From positions 4,092,001 to 4,156,000 of the forward strand of contig NZ_CP031848.1 of assembly GCF_003441595.1 (NCBI RefSeq): DNA of 64,000 bases, written 5' to 3'. Below the pieces are notes generated by a model. That model searched no databases. It saw only the letters and a list, made by a program, of their open reading frames with translations, and had not been told where the DNA came from. Below are positions 7,575-19,622 of this stretch, piece after piece. This stretch comes from Marinobacter sp. Arc7-DN-1. GTDB taxonomy: Bacteria; Pseudomonadota; Gammaproteobacteria; Pseudomonadales; Oleiphilaceae. Position 1 is the first letter of the stretch, and every line of letters begins with the position of its first letter. The position numbers and the translations under genes were made by a program.

Positions 7575-8999
7575 ATGGAAGATTGGCAAGGGTGCCTGGA
7601 TCCCCAGTGCCAGACGGCATTATTGCGAGCCCGGGACAGCGTTGAACGCCGTGGTGGCTCAGTGATTACGGTTGAAGATTACCTGCTCGCCCTTCTGGAT
7701 TCGGGCCCGGCAATAACCCGCTTTCTGCGGGGCTGTGGGGTGGATATGGACGAACTCACCCGCACCATTCAGTGTGAGCAACCCATCGTGACCGAAGTCG
7801 GTGGCGAGGGCCTGTTATCTTCCCAACTCATGTACTGGTTTGCAGCGGCCAGGGAGGCCCGCGAGTCACCCTGGCTGGGGTGGGCGCAGTTGCTGGAAGC
7901 CCTGGTTCGCCACGCCGAGCGGCTGCAGGAAAAGGCTTATGTGGCAGTCCTTGAGCTGGTCGCCCGCTGGCCAGACCAGACTGAGGATCGGGACCCTCCA
8001 CCCATTGATGAACTCCAGAGAGCGCCAGTGGTGGTTACGGATTCCGCGTGGATTGAGCTTGCTGAAGATGTGGCGGTCAGTCTGGAAGCCTCGCCCTCAG
8101 CTATAGTTTGGGTGCGTGGCGAGCGTGGTTCCGGCAAAACTGCCTGGCTGCAGGTGCTTCTGTCAGCGCTGGAACAGGATTATGTCGAGCTGGACCTGAG
8201 GCGCGAAGCGGAGATCATGGCCAGTGATTTGCCGGTCCTTCCGGAGCGAGGAGGCATTGGGCATTCTCCGGGCGATCACTCTCGCTGGCCGGTTCTCGTG
8301 CTCGACAACATTTCTCCCTCCGATCTGGTTGCTCTGATGAATCTGCCCGATGGTCTGGCGTCAGCGCTGGTGCTGCAATGGGAGGGGCCAATACTCCTGT
8401 TGGGGCCTGACGAGCCGGGCGGTAGCAACGCAGCAGCACCACTGCAACACCGCCTGGGTCGAACTCTGGACACCTATGATATGCCGGTTTCAAGCACGGT
8501 TCAGCGCCAGGCGATTCTGATCGCCCATCAGGCGGCCATCGAGAAACAGTGGAACGTGCAGGTTCCGGGGGCGGTGATCCGTTTTGTCTCTTCCAGGCGC
8601 AGCCGGTGTGTCAGCACCCCGGGTGGAATGCTGCAGTGGCTGGAGCGGGCCGCCGCCCGGCTGAGTCTATTTGCCCGTAGGGGGCCGACAGATGCATTGG
8701 CTCTCGCGGGGCAGGCAGACACCCTGCGGCGTCAGTCTCTGGTGGCGCTGGCGCGGAAAGAACCGGTCGAAGAGATTGAGACCTCGCTGGGCGAAATCCA
8801 GCTCCAGCGTGCGGCTGCCGAGGTGGTCTGGCATGAGCGCAAGGCGGCGGGAACGGTGCGTCAGCTCAGCATCGAGGATTTGCGGCAGGAACTGGAGCGC
8901 TGGGTTGCAGCGCGGCGCGGGCCGGTTCACTATGTGCTGCATTGTGAGCAGCAGGATGGAGATTCAGCGGGTGCAGGACCTGGAAATTTATATTCGTGA
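7575..8999 (+). CDS. Clp N-domain protein with a single degenerate AAA-like ATPase domain
   Basis: The 474-residue product starts at ATG 7575 (GGGAGG just upstream). Residues ~5-140 carry two repeats like the Clp N-domain of ClpA/ClpB (CQTALLRARD, SVITVEDYLLALL, GWAQLLEALVRHAERL). A P-loop follows (GERGSGKTA, about residue 182), then VLVLDN, where the usual Walker B acid pair DE is replaced by DN. There is no second ATPase ring domain and no recognisable sensor residues, so it is not an unfoldase of the ClpB/ClpA type. A regulatory or adaptor NTPase is possible. Its 3' end overlaps the next small gene by 44 nt. Confidence 0.6.
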   Translation: MEDWQGCLDPQCQTALLRARDSVERRGGSVITVEDYLLALLDSGPAITRFLRGCGVDMDELTRTIQCEQPIVTEVGGEGLLSSQLMYWFAAAREARESPWLGWAQLLEALVRHAERLQEKAYVAVLELVARWPDQTEDRDPPPIDELQRAPVVVTDSAWIELAEDVAVSLEASPSAIVWVRGERGSGKTAWLQVLLSALEQDYVELDLRREAEIMASDLPVLPERGGIGHSPGDHSRWPVLVLDNISPSDLVALMNLPDGLASALVLQWEGPILLLGPDEPGGSNAAAPLQHRLGRTLDTYDMPVSSTVQRQAILIAHQAAIEKQWNVQVPGAVIRFVSSRRSRCVSTPGGMLQWLERAAARLSLFARRGPTDALALAGQADTLRRQSLVALARKEPVEEIETSLGEIQLQRAAAEVVWHERKAAGTVRQLSIEDLRQELERWVAARRGPVHYVLHCEQQDGDSAGAGPGNLYS

Positions 9000-9345
9000 T
9001 CTGGAAGCGGGTGCGGTTTCGGGATGGCTCGAGAGCCACGTCGACGAATTGAAACTGGACGACAGTGAGGTTACAGGCGTGGTCAAGGGTTTGGCCCGTT
9101 ATGAAGGCGAGTCGCTTCGGATAGCCCTGTATCCGGGGGCTTTTGGAAAGCGCTTTACGTCACTGGTCATTGAGGGTGAGCGTCTGCCCTGGAGCAGCGA
9201 TCTGGACTGCGCCCGCAGTGCCTGGCGGGCCATGGATACCGAGATTCGTTGCAGCCCGGGAGACTGGAAAGAAGGCGAGCCGGTTGAGGAAGAAAAGTGG
9301 TGGCGCCTGGATCACCGGGGTGAACAACAGGTCGCCTGGAACTGA
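8956..9345 (+). CDS. Hypothetical acidic 129-residue protein
   Basis: Starts at ATG 8956 (MEIQRVQDLEIYI) inside the end of the Clp-N/ATPase gene, in a different frame, and ends just before a strong terminator, so the two genes form one transcript. Rich in Trp, Glu and Asp; no signal peptide or membrane segment. I do not recognise a family. The overlap suggests its product works with the upstream ATPase. Confidence 0.65.
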   Translation: MEIQRVQDLEIYIRDLEAGAVSGWLESHVDELKLDDSEVTGVVKGLARYEGESLRIALYPGAFGKRFTSLVIEGERLPWSSDLDCARSAWRAMDTEIRCSPGDWKEGEPVEEEKWWRLDHRGEQQVAWN

Positions 9346-9372
9346 AAGAGGCAGCCCGCGGGCTGCCTCTTT
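9345..9372. terminator. Bidirectional rho-independent terminator
   Basis: A perfect 28-bp palindrome, GC-rich at the centre, with A and T runs on its flanks, lies between the convergent hypothetical gene and the cold-shock gene. It begins at the last base of the upstream stop codon. Confidence 0.85.
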
Positions 9373-9391
9373 GTTTTCAGTGGACCGTGAT

Positions 9392-9925
9392 TCAGTCACT
9401 CAGGATGGAAACGTTGTCGGCTTGCAGCCCCTTGTCGGCTTCCACAACATTAAAGCGAACCAGTTGTCCCTGGCGGAGAACCCGGCGGCCGCGACCACGG
9501 ATAGCACGGAAGTGAACGAAAACCTCATCGCCACTGTCACGCACGATAAAGCCAAAGCCTTTCTTGACGTTAAACCACTTGACGGTACCTTCCTCGTCAC
9601 CCTCAGGGCTGTTCTCGTCGTAGCTGTCGTCTTCGTCCTCATCGTAGTTCTGGCTCGGTGCGCGGTTGTCGGGCCGGGAAGTGCTGCGCTGGCTGGCCGG
9701 TTGTTTGGCTGAGAGCGCAAGGGCCAGGAAGCCCGTAACGCCGAAAAGAACGAGGGCAATAACGTAAGCAGCGATGCCACGGGTGCTTCCCAGTGCTTCA
9801 ACAAATTCGCCAACGGCAATAAGACGAAGTGGCTCGGGGGTGAACGACAGCAACAGGGCAAGTACCAAGGGTGCGGGAATGGCGATCAGGAGAGCAACAA
9901 GGATCGCTTTGGATGGATTACGCAT
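9392..9925 (-). CDS. Membrane-anchored cold-shock domain protein
   Basis: A 177-residue protein with two N-terminal transmembrane helices (about residues 7-30 and 45-70), an acidic Asp/Glu-rich linker (residues ~88-112), and a C-terminal cold-shock domain. The nucleic-acid-binding motifs [15 protein letters not shown] and VFVHF are intact. Ordinary Csp proteins are ~70 residues and soluble; here the domain is tethered to the inner membrane facing the cytoplasm. I chose the ATG at 9925 because GGAG lies 10 bp upstream; an ATG at 9943 is also possible. An RNA-binding role at the membrane is inferred. Confidence 0.75.
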   Translation of the reverse strand: MRNPSKAILVALLIAIPAPLVLALLLSFTPEPLRLIAVGEFVEALGSTRGIAAYVIALVLFGVTGFLALALSAKQPASQRSTSRPDNRAPSQNYDEDEDDSYDENSPEGDEEGTVKWFNVKKGFGFIVRDSGDEVFVHFRAIRGRGRRVLRQGQLVRFNVVEADKGLQADNVSILSD

Positions 9926-10148
9926 TGAGTGAAATATCTCCATTCTTGTAACGCTAACGATAAAAACCGGATATCGGGTAAAATCGGGCATCCGGCCGGT
10001 GAAAACCGTCAGTTCCCCGGAAAACGGGAGCGCTGGCGGGCAAAGGCGGCATGATACCAGATTATCCCGAGCGCTGACCAAGCAACGGGGTAAAGCAGTG
10101 TCATCTATCCCATTCTTCAGAGATCCACCCAGGGGAGTACCAATACCA

Positions 10149-10367
10149 ATGAGCCAGAACGATCTGGAAATCCGACTGGACGAGCTGGAAACACGGCTGG
10201 CGTTTCAGGATGACGTTATCAACACGCTGAGCGAGCAGGTGGCGAAGCAGGAAATGGACATTCGGGAGTTGTGGGAGGCTAAGCGCTTGTTGCACAAACA
10301 GCTGAAGGATGTATCCCCGTCCGATATCAAATCGGAACAGGACGAAACCCCTCCGCCTCACTACTGA
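10149..10367 (+). CDS. slyX: SlyX family protein
   Basis: A 72-residue protein, mostly one heptad-patterned coiled coil ([19 protein letters not shown]) with a Pro-rich tail ending PPPHY, the hallmark of SlyX. Its function is unknown; E. coli SlyX lies beside slyD. The ATG at 10149 has GGGGAG upstream. The open frame extends 50 codons upstream, but those are not SlyX-like. The gene ends four bases before a long palindrome. Confidence 0.85.
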   Translation: MSQNDLEIRLDELETRLAFQDDVINTLSEQVAKQEMDIRELWEAKRLLHKQLKDVSPSDIKSEQDETPPPHY

Positions 10368-10370
10368 AAA

Positions 10371-10433
10371 TGGGGTCAGATGAAAATGGGGTCAGATGAA
10401 AATTTCATCTGACCCCATTTTCATCTGACCCCA
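10371..10433. repeat. 63-bp perfect palindrome of REP type (GGGGTCAG units)
   Basis: Arms of 31 bp (10371-10401 and 10403-10433) around one unpaired base. Each arm contains two GGGGTCAGATGAAA-like units. It sits between the convergent ends of slyX and dapE, so it may act as a two-way terminator. The GGGGTCAG core matches the ends of the RAYT region at 4.0-5.0 kb. Confidence 0.85.
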
Positions 10434-10443
10434 GGTTCACGCT

Positions 10444-12595
<2,152 letters not shown>

Positions 12596-12621
12596 CAGGT
12601 GGTTGCTCCTGTTCTGAATAT

Positions 12622-12651
12622 GGGGTCAGAAGAAAGCGTTCTTCTGACCCC
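12622..12651. repeat. REP-like palindrome GGGGTCAGAAGAA, 13-bp arms
   Basis: Arms 12622-12634 and 12639-12651, 4-nt loop AGCG, GGGGTCAG core at the stem base. It lies within the dap operon, in the 91-bp gap between the arsC-like gene and dapD, where it could stabilise or attenuate the message. Confidence 0.8.
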
Positions 12652-12686
12652 GGAGTTAAATTTTGACGTTGGGTTGGACCTGGAAT

Positions 12687-13028
12687 TCAGGCTAGCCATG
12701 AAGCCCATTCGTCTGCATTAAAGCCCGCGGACACATTCCCGCCCCGTTCGACGACGGGGCGCTTAATGATGGAAGGATTCTCCAGCATGATCTCGTGGGC
12801 GCTCTGGGCGCTAATGGTATCACGAACCTCCTCGGAGAGTTTGCGCCAGGTGGTTCCGCGACGGTTCAGCAGGGTCTCCCAGCCAACGGCCTGTTCCCAG
12901 CGGGATAGCATCTCGCCGTCCAGTCCGTCCTTTTTGAAATCGTGGAATTCGTAGTCAACGCCATTCTCATCCAGCCATTTGCGGGCTTTCTTGACGGTGT
13001 CGCAGTTTTTTATGCCATAAAGCTTCAT
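12687..13028 (-). CDS. ArsC/Spx-family reductase (YffB-like)
   Basis: A 113-residue thioredoxin-fold protein of the ArsC/YffB family. The N-terminus [19 protein letters not shown] has a single active-site cysteine at residue 9, and the [11 protein letters not shown] block is conserved. YffB proteins are linked to dapE in many proteobacteria and lack proven arsenate reductase activity; a glutathione-dependent thiol role is likely. It overlaps dapC by four bases (ATGA), so it belongs to the dap operon. Confidence 0.88.
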   Translation of the reverse strand: MKLYGIKNCDTVKKARKWLDENGVDYEFHDFKKDGLDGEMLSRWEQAVGWETLLNRRGTTWRKLSEEVRDTISAQSAHEIMLENPSIIKRPVVERGGNVSAGFNADEWASWLA

Positions 13029-14227
13029 GTCTTATTCGCCTTAACAAATTCAGCAATCCGGCGCGCTGCTTCCACGCATTCTTCCAGGGGCGCCACCAGG
13101 GCCATCCGCACCCGGTTTTCGCCCGGATTATGGCCATCTGCGGTCCGGGACAGGTATCGGCCCGGAAGCACGTGTACATTCTGCTGTGCTGAAAGCTCCC
13201 GGGCGAAGGTTTCATCATCCATCGGAGTGACCGGCCATAGATAGAAACCTGCATCCGGGAAATCCACGTCCATCACTTCACGCAGGATGGGGACAACCGC
13301 TTCGAACTTGGCGCGATAGGCCGCGCGGTTTTCCCGCACATGGTCTTCGTCGTTCCAGGCGGCAATGCTGGCCAGTTGGTTGTGGGCCGGCATCGCGCAA
13401 CCATGATAGGTTCGGTACTTCAGGTAGCCTTCGAGAATCCGGGCGTCACCGGCAACAAATCCGGACCGCAGCCCCGGCAGGTTGCTGCGCTTGGACAGGC
13501 TGTGGAATACCACGCATCGGGCGTAATCATCGCGGCCAATGGCGGCGCAGGTCTGCAACAGGCCTTCGGGTGGATTGGCTTCGTCCGGGTAGAGCTCGGA
13601 GTAGCACTCGTCTGAGGCAACGATGAAATCATACTTGTCGGCAAGCGCAATCACGTTTGCCAGTGTTTCTCTGGGAATGACCGCACCGCTCGGATTGCCC
13701 GGCGAGCAAAGGAACAGCACCTGGCAGTCCTGCCAGACAGGCTCTGGCACCGAATCAAAATCCGGAATAAAGCCGTTGGAACCGTCGCAGGGCAGGTACA
13801 CGGGCGTGGCGCCCGCCAGGAAGGCAGCTCCTTCGTACACCTGGTAAAACGGATTCGGGCTTATCACGGTGGCCGGTTTGCTGGCGTCTACCACGGCCTG
13901 AACCAGGGAGAAGATGGCCTCCCGGGTTCCATTCACCGGCACGATATGGCGGGCCGGGCTCAGGCTGCCGGGTGCCAGATTGAATCGGCGGGTTGCCCAC
14001 CGGCTGATGGCTTCACGGAGTTCGTCGGTTCCCCGGGTGGTCGGGTAATTGGCAAGCTTGTCGAGATTGTTCGCAATGATCTGCTTAACGAAGTCTGGCG
14101 ACGGATGTTTGGGTTCACCAATACCGAGTGAAATCGGCCGGAGGTGGTCGGGCACGGTGATGCCGGCCTTGAGTCTGGCCAGTTTTTCAAACGGGTAGGG
14201 GTGGAGTCTGTCCAGGTTCGGATTCAT
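13025..14227 (-). CDS. dapC: Succinyldiaminopimelate transaminase
   Basis: PLP-dependent class I/II aminotransferase that makes N-succinyl-LL-diaminopimelate from the keto acid and glutamate. The 400-residue protein shows the PLP lysine motif [15 protein letters not shown], the SPGNPSGAV block and a C-terminal arginine region (NRVRMALV). Its position between glnD and the arsC-like/dapD/dapE genes supports DapC over other transaminases. It overlaps both neighbours by four bases. Confidence 0.93.
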   Translation of the reverse strand: MNPNLDRLHPYPFEKLARLKAGITVPDHLRPISLGIGEPKHPSPDFVKQIIANNLDKLANYPTTRGTDELREAISRWATRRFNLAPGSLSPARHIVPVNGTREAIFSLVQAVVDASKPATVISPNPFYQVYEGAAFLAGATPVYLPCDGSNGFIPDFDSVPEPVWQDCQVLFLCSPGNPSGAVIPRETLANVIALADKYDFIVASDECYSELYPDEANPPEGLLQTCAAIGRDDYARCVVFHSLSKRSNLPGLRSGFVAGDARILEGYLKYRTYHGCAMPAHNQLASIAAWNDEDHVRENRAAYRAKFEAVVPILREVMDVDFPDAGFYLWPVTPMDDETFARELSAQQNVHVLPGRYLSRTADGHNPGENRVRMALVAPLEECVEAARRIAEFVKANKT

Positions 14228-16869
14228 TGAATGTCGTCCAGCATTTTACAGAGGTCTTGCTGCAGGGCCTGGCACATGGCCGGGTCCCGGATAGGTTCGC
14301 CCTGCTCGTCGGTGACGAAGAATACGTCTTCAACCCGCTCACCCAGGGTGGCAATCTTGGCATTGCTAAGGCGAACGCGGTGCTCCAGCAATACCTGGCC
14401 GATCCGTGCCAGAAGGCCGGGGCGGTCCGGAGTGATCACCTCCATCACCGTGCGCTGATTGATGGTGTCGTTGGAAAACGTCACTTCCGTCGGGAAAGCG
14501 AAATGTTTCAGTTGCCGTGGTGTTCGCCGGTGGATGATGTCCGGGTAGTCGTCTGGGTCGTCCAGCTCCTCAATCAGCCGCTTGCGTGTGCGCTCCTTGC
14601 GGGCAGGGTCAATGCCCAGTGGCTGGCTTTTCTCGTCCAGCACTACGTAGGAGCTGATGGAGTAGGGCCCTTCGCTGGAGCTGATCCGGGCATCTACGAT
14701 GTTCAGATTGAGTTGCTCCAGCACCGCCGTGGTCGCGGCAAACAGGGCCACCCGGTCCTTCATGTAAATGATGATCTGGGAATAACCGTCGGTGGGGCCG
14801 CCCCGGGTGTCGCGAATCAGTACCAACGGGTCCGGGTTGTCGCCATGGCGGATGATGGCGGCCGTTTGCCAGGCGATATCCACAGTGGAATCCTGGAGGA
14901 AGTAGTCCTCGTCCACGGTGTCCCAGATGGCATCAATCTGCTCGTCGGTCATGTTCTGGGCGTGCAGGATCTCCCGGGCCTCGGACTGGGTGGCGCGCAC
15001 CCACTCCTGCCGGTCGATGGGCGTTTCAGTGCCCCGCCGCAATGCCCGCTTGGCTTCGATGTAGAGCTGGCGCAGGAGGGAAGCGCGCCAGGTATTCCAG
15101 AGCTTGGGGTTAGTGGCGCTGATGTCGCACACGGTCAGGATGTACAGGTAGTCCAGATGTGCCTGGCTTGGCACTGCCCTGGCAAAACCGTGGATAATGT
15201 CCGGGTCCGAGATGTCCTTGCGCTGAGCGGTCATGGACATCAACAGATGGTTTTCTACCAGCCAGGAAATCAACTGGGTATCCCGCTCGCTGAGGTGATG
15301 CCGTTTGCAGAAGGCCTCGGCATCCATGGCGCCCAGTTCTGAGTGGTCGCCGCCACGGCCCTTGGCCACATCATGGTAGATGCCGGCAATGTAGAGGGTT
15401 TCCAGTTTTGGCAGCCGGTGAATCAGGCGGGAGGCGAGGGGGTACTCTGTCTGTGCTTCTGTACCGTTGAGTCGGACCATGTTCCGGATCACCCGCATGG
15501 TGTGGGCATCCACCGTGTAAATGTGGAACAGGTCGTGCTGCATCTGGCCGATGATCTGGCCGAACTCAGGCAGATACCGGCCAAGCACGCTGTACTTCTT
15601 CATGGCGGACAGGGTCTGGTCCAGCGCGTGGGGGGTTCTCAACAACTCCATGAACAGCGTGGTTACCGCCAAGTCTGAACGGAAGGCGTCATCAATCAGG
15701 TGCCGGTGTGCTCGCAGGGAACGAATCGTGGTGGCCCGGATACCCTTGATTTCGGGATGCTGCGCCATCAGCACGAAGATTTCCATGATGGCGTAAGGCG
15801 CGTAGGCAAAGACCTGATTGTTGACGGCTTCTATATAGTAGTTGCGAATCTGGAAGCGTTTGTTGATCGGCTGGATCGCATCCTCCGAAGCGCTGCCGAG
15901 GATCGCCTCGTCGTAATACTGCAGGATCACATCGGCCAGCTCGGCGAGGGCGAGAACGGTCCGGTAGTAGGACTGCATCATCAGCTCTACACCGAGGCGT
16001 TTGCCTTCATCCTTGTAGCCAAGCATCTGGGCCAGGGCCCGCTGGTGATCAAACAGGAGTCGGTTCTCGTTTCTGTCTGCCAGAAGCTGAAGGCCGTAAC
16101 GCAGCTGCCACAGGAAGGTCTCACCCTGGAACAGGATCTGGTGCTCTTCTTCGGTAAGGATGCTGAAGCGGGTGAGGTCGGCTATATTCTGCAGGCCGAA
16201 ATGCCGCTTGGTAATCCAGCCGATGGTCTGGATATCACGAAGGGCGCCCGGTGAGCCTTTCACGTTGGGTTCCAGGTTGTACTCGGTATCGCCGTATTTC
16301 TGGTGCCGTTGTTGCTGCTCTTCCCGCTTGGCAATGAAATAGTCGCGATCGGTACTGACACCATCGGAATACACCTGCTCGCTGAGCTCCATGCGCAGCT
16401 CATCCGGCCCCGCAATGGTGCGGGTCTCAAGCAGATTGGTCAGGATGGTGACGTCTTCGCGGGCGGCGGCTTTGCTTTCCTCGATACTGCGAACGCTGTG
16501 GCCAATATCGAGCCTCAGGTCCCAGAGCAGCGTAACGAAGGCGCCGAGGTCTTCGTGCCAGCTGTCTTCAATGCCATTCCGGGTGAGGATAAGCAGGTCG
16601 ATGTCAGAGTGGGGGTGAAGCTCGCCCCGACCGTAGCCGCCTACCGCAATCAGGGCAATATCCGGTGAGCTGGAAAAGGAATAACGGTTCCAGATCAGTC
16701 TGAGAACGGTATCGACCGTGCCGGCCCTGGATTGGACAAGAGCGCGAACATCGGCACCCTGCCGGAAGGCCTCGGCATCGGCGTTGTACCTCCCCTTCAA
16801 CAGCTCCCGGGCCGCCTTCACCGGAGAAGGGTCTTTACTGATGCGGGATTCCAGCTCGCTTCGGTCCAC
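14224..16869 (-). CDS. glnD: Bifunctional uridylyltransferase/uridylyl-removing enzyme (PII regulator)
   Basis: Senses glutamine and adds UMP to, or removes it from, PII proteins. The 881 residues hold, in order, a nucleotidyltransferase domain (GGYGRGELHPHSDIDLLIL, about residues 78-96), an HD hydrolase domain (YHDVAKGRGGDHS), and two C-terminal ACT domains (VALFAATTAVLEQLNLNIVD and RPGLLARIGQVLLEHRVRLS). It starts with GTG immediately after the map stop codon and overlaps dapC by four bases, so it is within one operon. Confidence 0.96.
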   Translation of the reverse strand: MDRSELESRISKDPSPVKAARELLKGRYNADAEAFRQGADVRALVQSRAGTVDTVLRLIWNRYSFSSSPDIALIAVGGYGRGELHPHSDIDLLILTRNGIEDSWHEDLGAFVTLLWDLRLDIGHSVRSIEESKAAAREDVTILTNLLETRTIAGPDELRMELSEQVYSDGVSTDRDYFIAKREEQQQRHQKYGDTEYNLEPNVKGSPGALRDIQTIGWITKRHFGLQNIADLTRFSILTEEEHQILFQGETFLWQLRYGLQLLADRNENRLLFDHQRALAQMLGYKDEGKRLGVELMMQSYYRTVLALAELADVILQYYDEAILGSASEDAIQPINKRFQIRNYYIEAVNNQVFAYAPYAIMEIFVLMAQHPEIKGIRATTIRSLRAHRHLIDDAFRSDLAVTTLFMELLRTPHALDQTLSAMKKYSVLGRYLPEFGQIIGQMQHDLFHIYTVDAHTMRVIRNMVRLNGTEAQTEYPLASRLIHRLPKLETLYIAGIYHDVAKGRGGDHSELGAMDAEAFCKRHHLSERDTQLISWLVENHLLMSMTAQRKDISDPDIIHGFARAVPSQAHLDYLYILTVCDISATNPKLWNTWRASLLRQLYIEAKRALRRGTETPIDRQEWVRATQSEAREILHAQNMTDEQIDAIWDTVDEDYFLQDSTVDIAWQTAAIIRHGDNPDPLVLIRDTRGGPTDGYSQIIIYMKDRVALFAATTAVLEQLNLNIVDARISSSEGPYSISSYVVLDEKSQPLGIDPARKERTRKRLIEELDDPDDYPDIIHRRTPRQLKHFAFPTEVTFSNDTINQRTVMEVITPDRPGLLARIGQVLLEHRVRLSNAKIATLGERVEDVFFVTDEQGEPIRDPAMCQALQQDLCKMLDDIQ

Positions 16870-17640
16870 TTAGAAGGACTCTTCCGATCGCTTGGTAAGA
16901 ACCTCGTGGCCGTCTGCGGTCACGAGGATGGTGTGTTCCCACTGGGCGGACAGCTTGTGGTCCTTGGTGACCACCGTCCATCCGTCTGGCAGCAGCTTGG
17001 TCTGGTATTTGCCCTGATTGATCATCGGCTCAATGGTGAAGGTCATGCCTTCCTGTAATTCCATGCCGGTGCCGGGTTTTCCGTAGTGCATCACTTGTGG
17101 TTCCTCATGGAATACCGCGCCGATACCATGGCCACAGTAGTCACGCACCACCGAGTAACGATGTTTCTCGGCATGCTGTTGGATAACGTTGCCGATATCA
17201 CCGAGACGGGTTCCCGGCCTTACCAGCTCAATACCTTTATATAGGCACTCCTGGGTTATCTGGATCAGGCGCTCGGTACCCGGTTTCGGCTTGCCGACAA
17301 TCCACATCTTGCTGGTGTCGCCGTGGTAGCCCTCCTTTATTACGGTGACATCGATGTTCAGGATGTCTCCGTCCTTGAGAATTTTCTGCTCGGAAGGAAT
17401 GCCGTGGCAGATGACGTGGTTGACCGAGGTGCAGATGGATTTCGGAAAACCCTTGTAGTTGAGCGGGGCCGGGATGGCCTTCTGCTCGTTTACAATGTAA
17501 TCGTGGCAAATCCGGTCGAGCTCTTCGGTGGTTACGCCAGGCTTGACGTGTTCACCGATCATCTCGAGAACATTGGCCGCCAGGCGGCCTGCGACGCGCA
17601 TCTTTTCGATTTCTTCCGGAGTCTTGATCGATACCTGCAT
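16870..17640 (-). CDS. map: Methionine aminopeptidase, type I
   Basis: Removes the initiator methionine from nascent proteins. The 256-residue protein has the type Ia metal ligands in their usual contexts (DILNIDVTVIKEGYHGDTSKMW, GHGIGAVFHEEP, TIEPM, QWEHTILVT). It is the first gene of the leftward map-glnD-dapC-arsC-dapD-dapE series and diverges from rpsB, the common gammaproteobacterial arrangement. Confidence 0.97.
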   Translation of the reverse strand: MQVSIKTPEEIEKMRVAGRLAANVLEMIGEHVKPGVTTEELDRICHDYIVNEQKAIPAPLNYKGFPKSICTSVNHVICHGIPSEQKILKDGDILNIDVTVIKEGYHGDTSKMWIVGKPKPGTERLIQITQECLYKGIELVRPGTRLGDIGNVIQQHAEKHRYSVVRDYCGHGIGAVFHEEPQVMHYGKPGTGMELQEGMTFTIEPMINQGKYQTKLLPDGWTVVTKDHKLSAQWEHTILVTADGHEVLTKRSEESF

Positions 17641-17894
17641 TGGGCTTCCCGTTGATTTGTATCAAACCGGCATTTTAAGGGGCCTGATGCCCGGGTACAA
17701 GGAAGCAGGCCCTCAAAAATAATGGCGTTTGTTGGCCCGTTTGTGGTATAAACGCGCCCGCTGGAAACAAATCCGGCAAATTCACACACGTGTCGGCACG
17801 TTATCCCAGGGTGCCTGCTCCTGCTTTATAAAGGGGCCAGGTTGGGGTAATCGGATACGTGGAGGACTAACCCGAAGCTAAAAAGGTAACTATC
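17641..17894 (+). promoter_or_regulatory. Divergent map/rpsB promoter region with long rpsB leader
   Basis: This 254-bp spacer holds a TATAAA box (17746-17751) as a candidate -10 for rpsB, leaving a leader of about 135 nt. In gammaproteobacteria the rpsB leader is bound by ribosomal protein S2 to repress rpsB-tsf. The leader length and the GGAGGACTAA segment near 17862 fit such a control, but no structure was computed. Confidence 0.35.
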
Positions 17895-18647
17895 ATGGCT
17901 CAGGTAAATATGCGTGACCTGCTCAAGGCAGGTGCTCACTTCGGTCACCAGACCCGCTACTGGAACCCGAAAATGTCGAAGTTCATCTTCGGCGCCCGTA
18001 ACAAGATTCATATCATCAACCTTGAGCAGACTGTTCCTGCCATGAACGATGCGCTGAAATTCGTTCAGCAGCTGGCAGAGAACAAGAACAAGATCCTGTT
18101 CGTTGGTACCAAGCGTGCCGCGGCCAAGATCATCAAGGAAGAAGCCGAGCGTGCCGGTCAGCCCTTCGTAAACCACCGCTGGCTCGGTGGCATGCTGACC
18201 AACTACAAGACCATCCGTCAGTCTATCCGTCGCTACCGTGATCTGGAAGCCCAGAGCAAGGACGGCACATTCGACAAGCTGACCAAGAAAGAAGCGCTGG
18301 ACCGTACCCGTGAAATGGACCGCCTTGAGCGTTCTATTGGTGGTATCAAGGACATGGGCGGCCTGCCGGACGCCATGTTTGTGATCGACGTTGACCACGA
18401 GCGTATTGCTATCAAGGAAGCCAACAAGCTGGGCATCCCTGTTATCGGTGTTGTGGATACCAACAGCGATCCTGACGGTGTTGATTACGTCATTCCGGGC
18501 AATGATGACGCCATCCGCGCTATCCAGATTTACGTGCAAGCCGTGGCCAACACCTGCATTGAGGCCGCCCAGGCTGGCGGTGCCGGAGCTGACGAGTTTA
18601 TTGAAGTCAGCGAAGACGCCGAAGGCGCTGCTCCAGCCGCTGAGTGA
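17895..18647 (+). CDS. rpsB: 30S ribosomal protein S2
   Basis: A 250-residue S2 protein: [25 protein letters not shown] at the start, [29 protein letters not shown] and [18 protein letters not shown] are diagnostic. It is the first gene of the rpsB-tsf-pyrH-frr block, where S2 and EF-Ts are normally cotranscribed. Confidence 0.98.
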   Translation: MAQVNMRDLLKAGAHFGHQTRYWNPKMSKFIFGARNKIHIINLEQTVPAMNDALKFVQQLAENKNKILFVGTKRAAAKIIKEEAERAGQPFVNHRWLGGMLTNYKTIRQSIRRYRDLEAQSKDGTFDKLTKKEALDRTREMDRLERSIGGIKDMGGLPDAMFVIDVDHERIAIKEANKLGIPVIGVVDTNSDPDGVDYVIPGNDDAIRAIQIYVQAVANTCIEAAQAGGAGADEFIEVSEDAEGAAPAAE

Positions 18648-18739
18648 TGCTTTATCTTCACGTTTGAGATGTAAGGTGTGCCCGGGTTTGCTTCGGGCAT
18701 ACCTCCCCACCGAATTCGGAACAGTTGAGAGGATTGAAC

Positions 18740-19609
18740 ATGGCTGCAATTACCGCTGCAATGGTCAAAGAGCTGCGTGAGCGTACCGGCCTTGGCATGA
18801 TGGAGTGCAAGAAAGCACTCGTGGAAGCTGAAGGCAGTGTTGACGCTGCGATCGAAGAGCTGCGCAAGTCTTCCGGCCTGAAGGCTGCCAAGAAAGCCGG
18901 CCGTACCGCCGCTGAAGGCGTGTCTCTGATCAAGATCTCTGACGACAACACCGTCGCCTACATTCTGGAAGTTAACTCAGAAACAGACTTCGTTGCCCGT
19001 GACGACAACTTCGTCAACTTCGCCAACGATGTTCTGAATGTCGCTTTCGAAAAAGGCGAAACTGACGTTGCCAGGCTGATGGATGGCGATCTGGAAGCCA
19101 AGCGCGAGGCGCTGGTTCAGAAGATCGGCGAGAACATCACCGTGCGTCGCATCGTTAAGGTTGAAGGTCCGGTTGTTGGTGGCTATGTCCACAGCAACAA
19201 CAAGATTGCTTCCGTTGTTGCGCTGACTGCCGGTGATCCGGAAGTGGCCCGCGACGTCGCCATGCACGCTGCGGCTGTTAACCCGCGCGTTGGCAAACCG
19301 GAAGACATGCCTGCCGATGAGCTTGAGAAAGAGAAAGACGTCATCAAGGCCCAGCCGGATATGGAAGGTAAGCCTGCCGAAATCGTCGAGAAGATGATGG
19401 GCGGCCGCATCAAGAAGTTCCTCAAGGAAAACAGCCTTGTTGAGCAGCCTTTCGTTAAAAACCCGGACCAGACCGTGGGTGAACTGATCAAGTCCGCCGG
19501 TGGCGAACTGGTCGGCTTCGTTCGCCTGGAAGTGGGTGAAGGCATCGAGAAGGAAGAGGTGGACTTTGCTGCCGAGGTTGCTGCCGCAGCCGGCACAGGC
19601 AAGGCCTGA
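18740..19609 (+). CDS. tsf: Elongation factor Ts
   Basis: Guanine-nucleotide exchange factor that regenerates EF-Tu-GTP. The 289-residue protein starts at ATG 18740 ([21 protein letters not shown]) behind GAGAGGA. The N-terminal UBA-like domain, TDFVAR motif and the [11 protein letters not shown]-terminal block are typical. Three hairpins follow before pyrH. Confidence 0.97.
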   Translation: MAAITAAMVKELRERTGLGMMECKKALVEAEGSVDAAIEELRKSSGLKAAKKAGRTAAEGVSLIKISDDNTVAYILEVNSETDFVARDDNFVNFANDVLNVAFEKGETDVARLMDGDLEAKREALVQKIGENITVRRIVKVEGPVVGGYVHSNNKIASVVALTAGDPEVARDVAMHAAAVNPRVGKPEDMPADELEKEKDVIKAQPDMEGKPAEIVEKMMGGRIKKFLKENSLVEQPFVKNPDQTVGELIKSAGGELVGFVRLEVGEGIEKEEVDFAAEVAAAAGTGKA

Positions 19610-19622
19610 TCCTTCTTTTGGT

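Noticed and set aside
14227-15342. Long plus-strand frame opposite glnD
   Set aside because: Antisense shadow of glnD's ACT and HD domains; no motif, ribosome site or conserved product.
17826-18749. Long minus-strand frame opposite rpsB
   Set aside because: The plus strand encodes a clear ribosomal protein; the antisense frame has no recognisable protein and arises from codon bias in GC-rich DNA.
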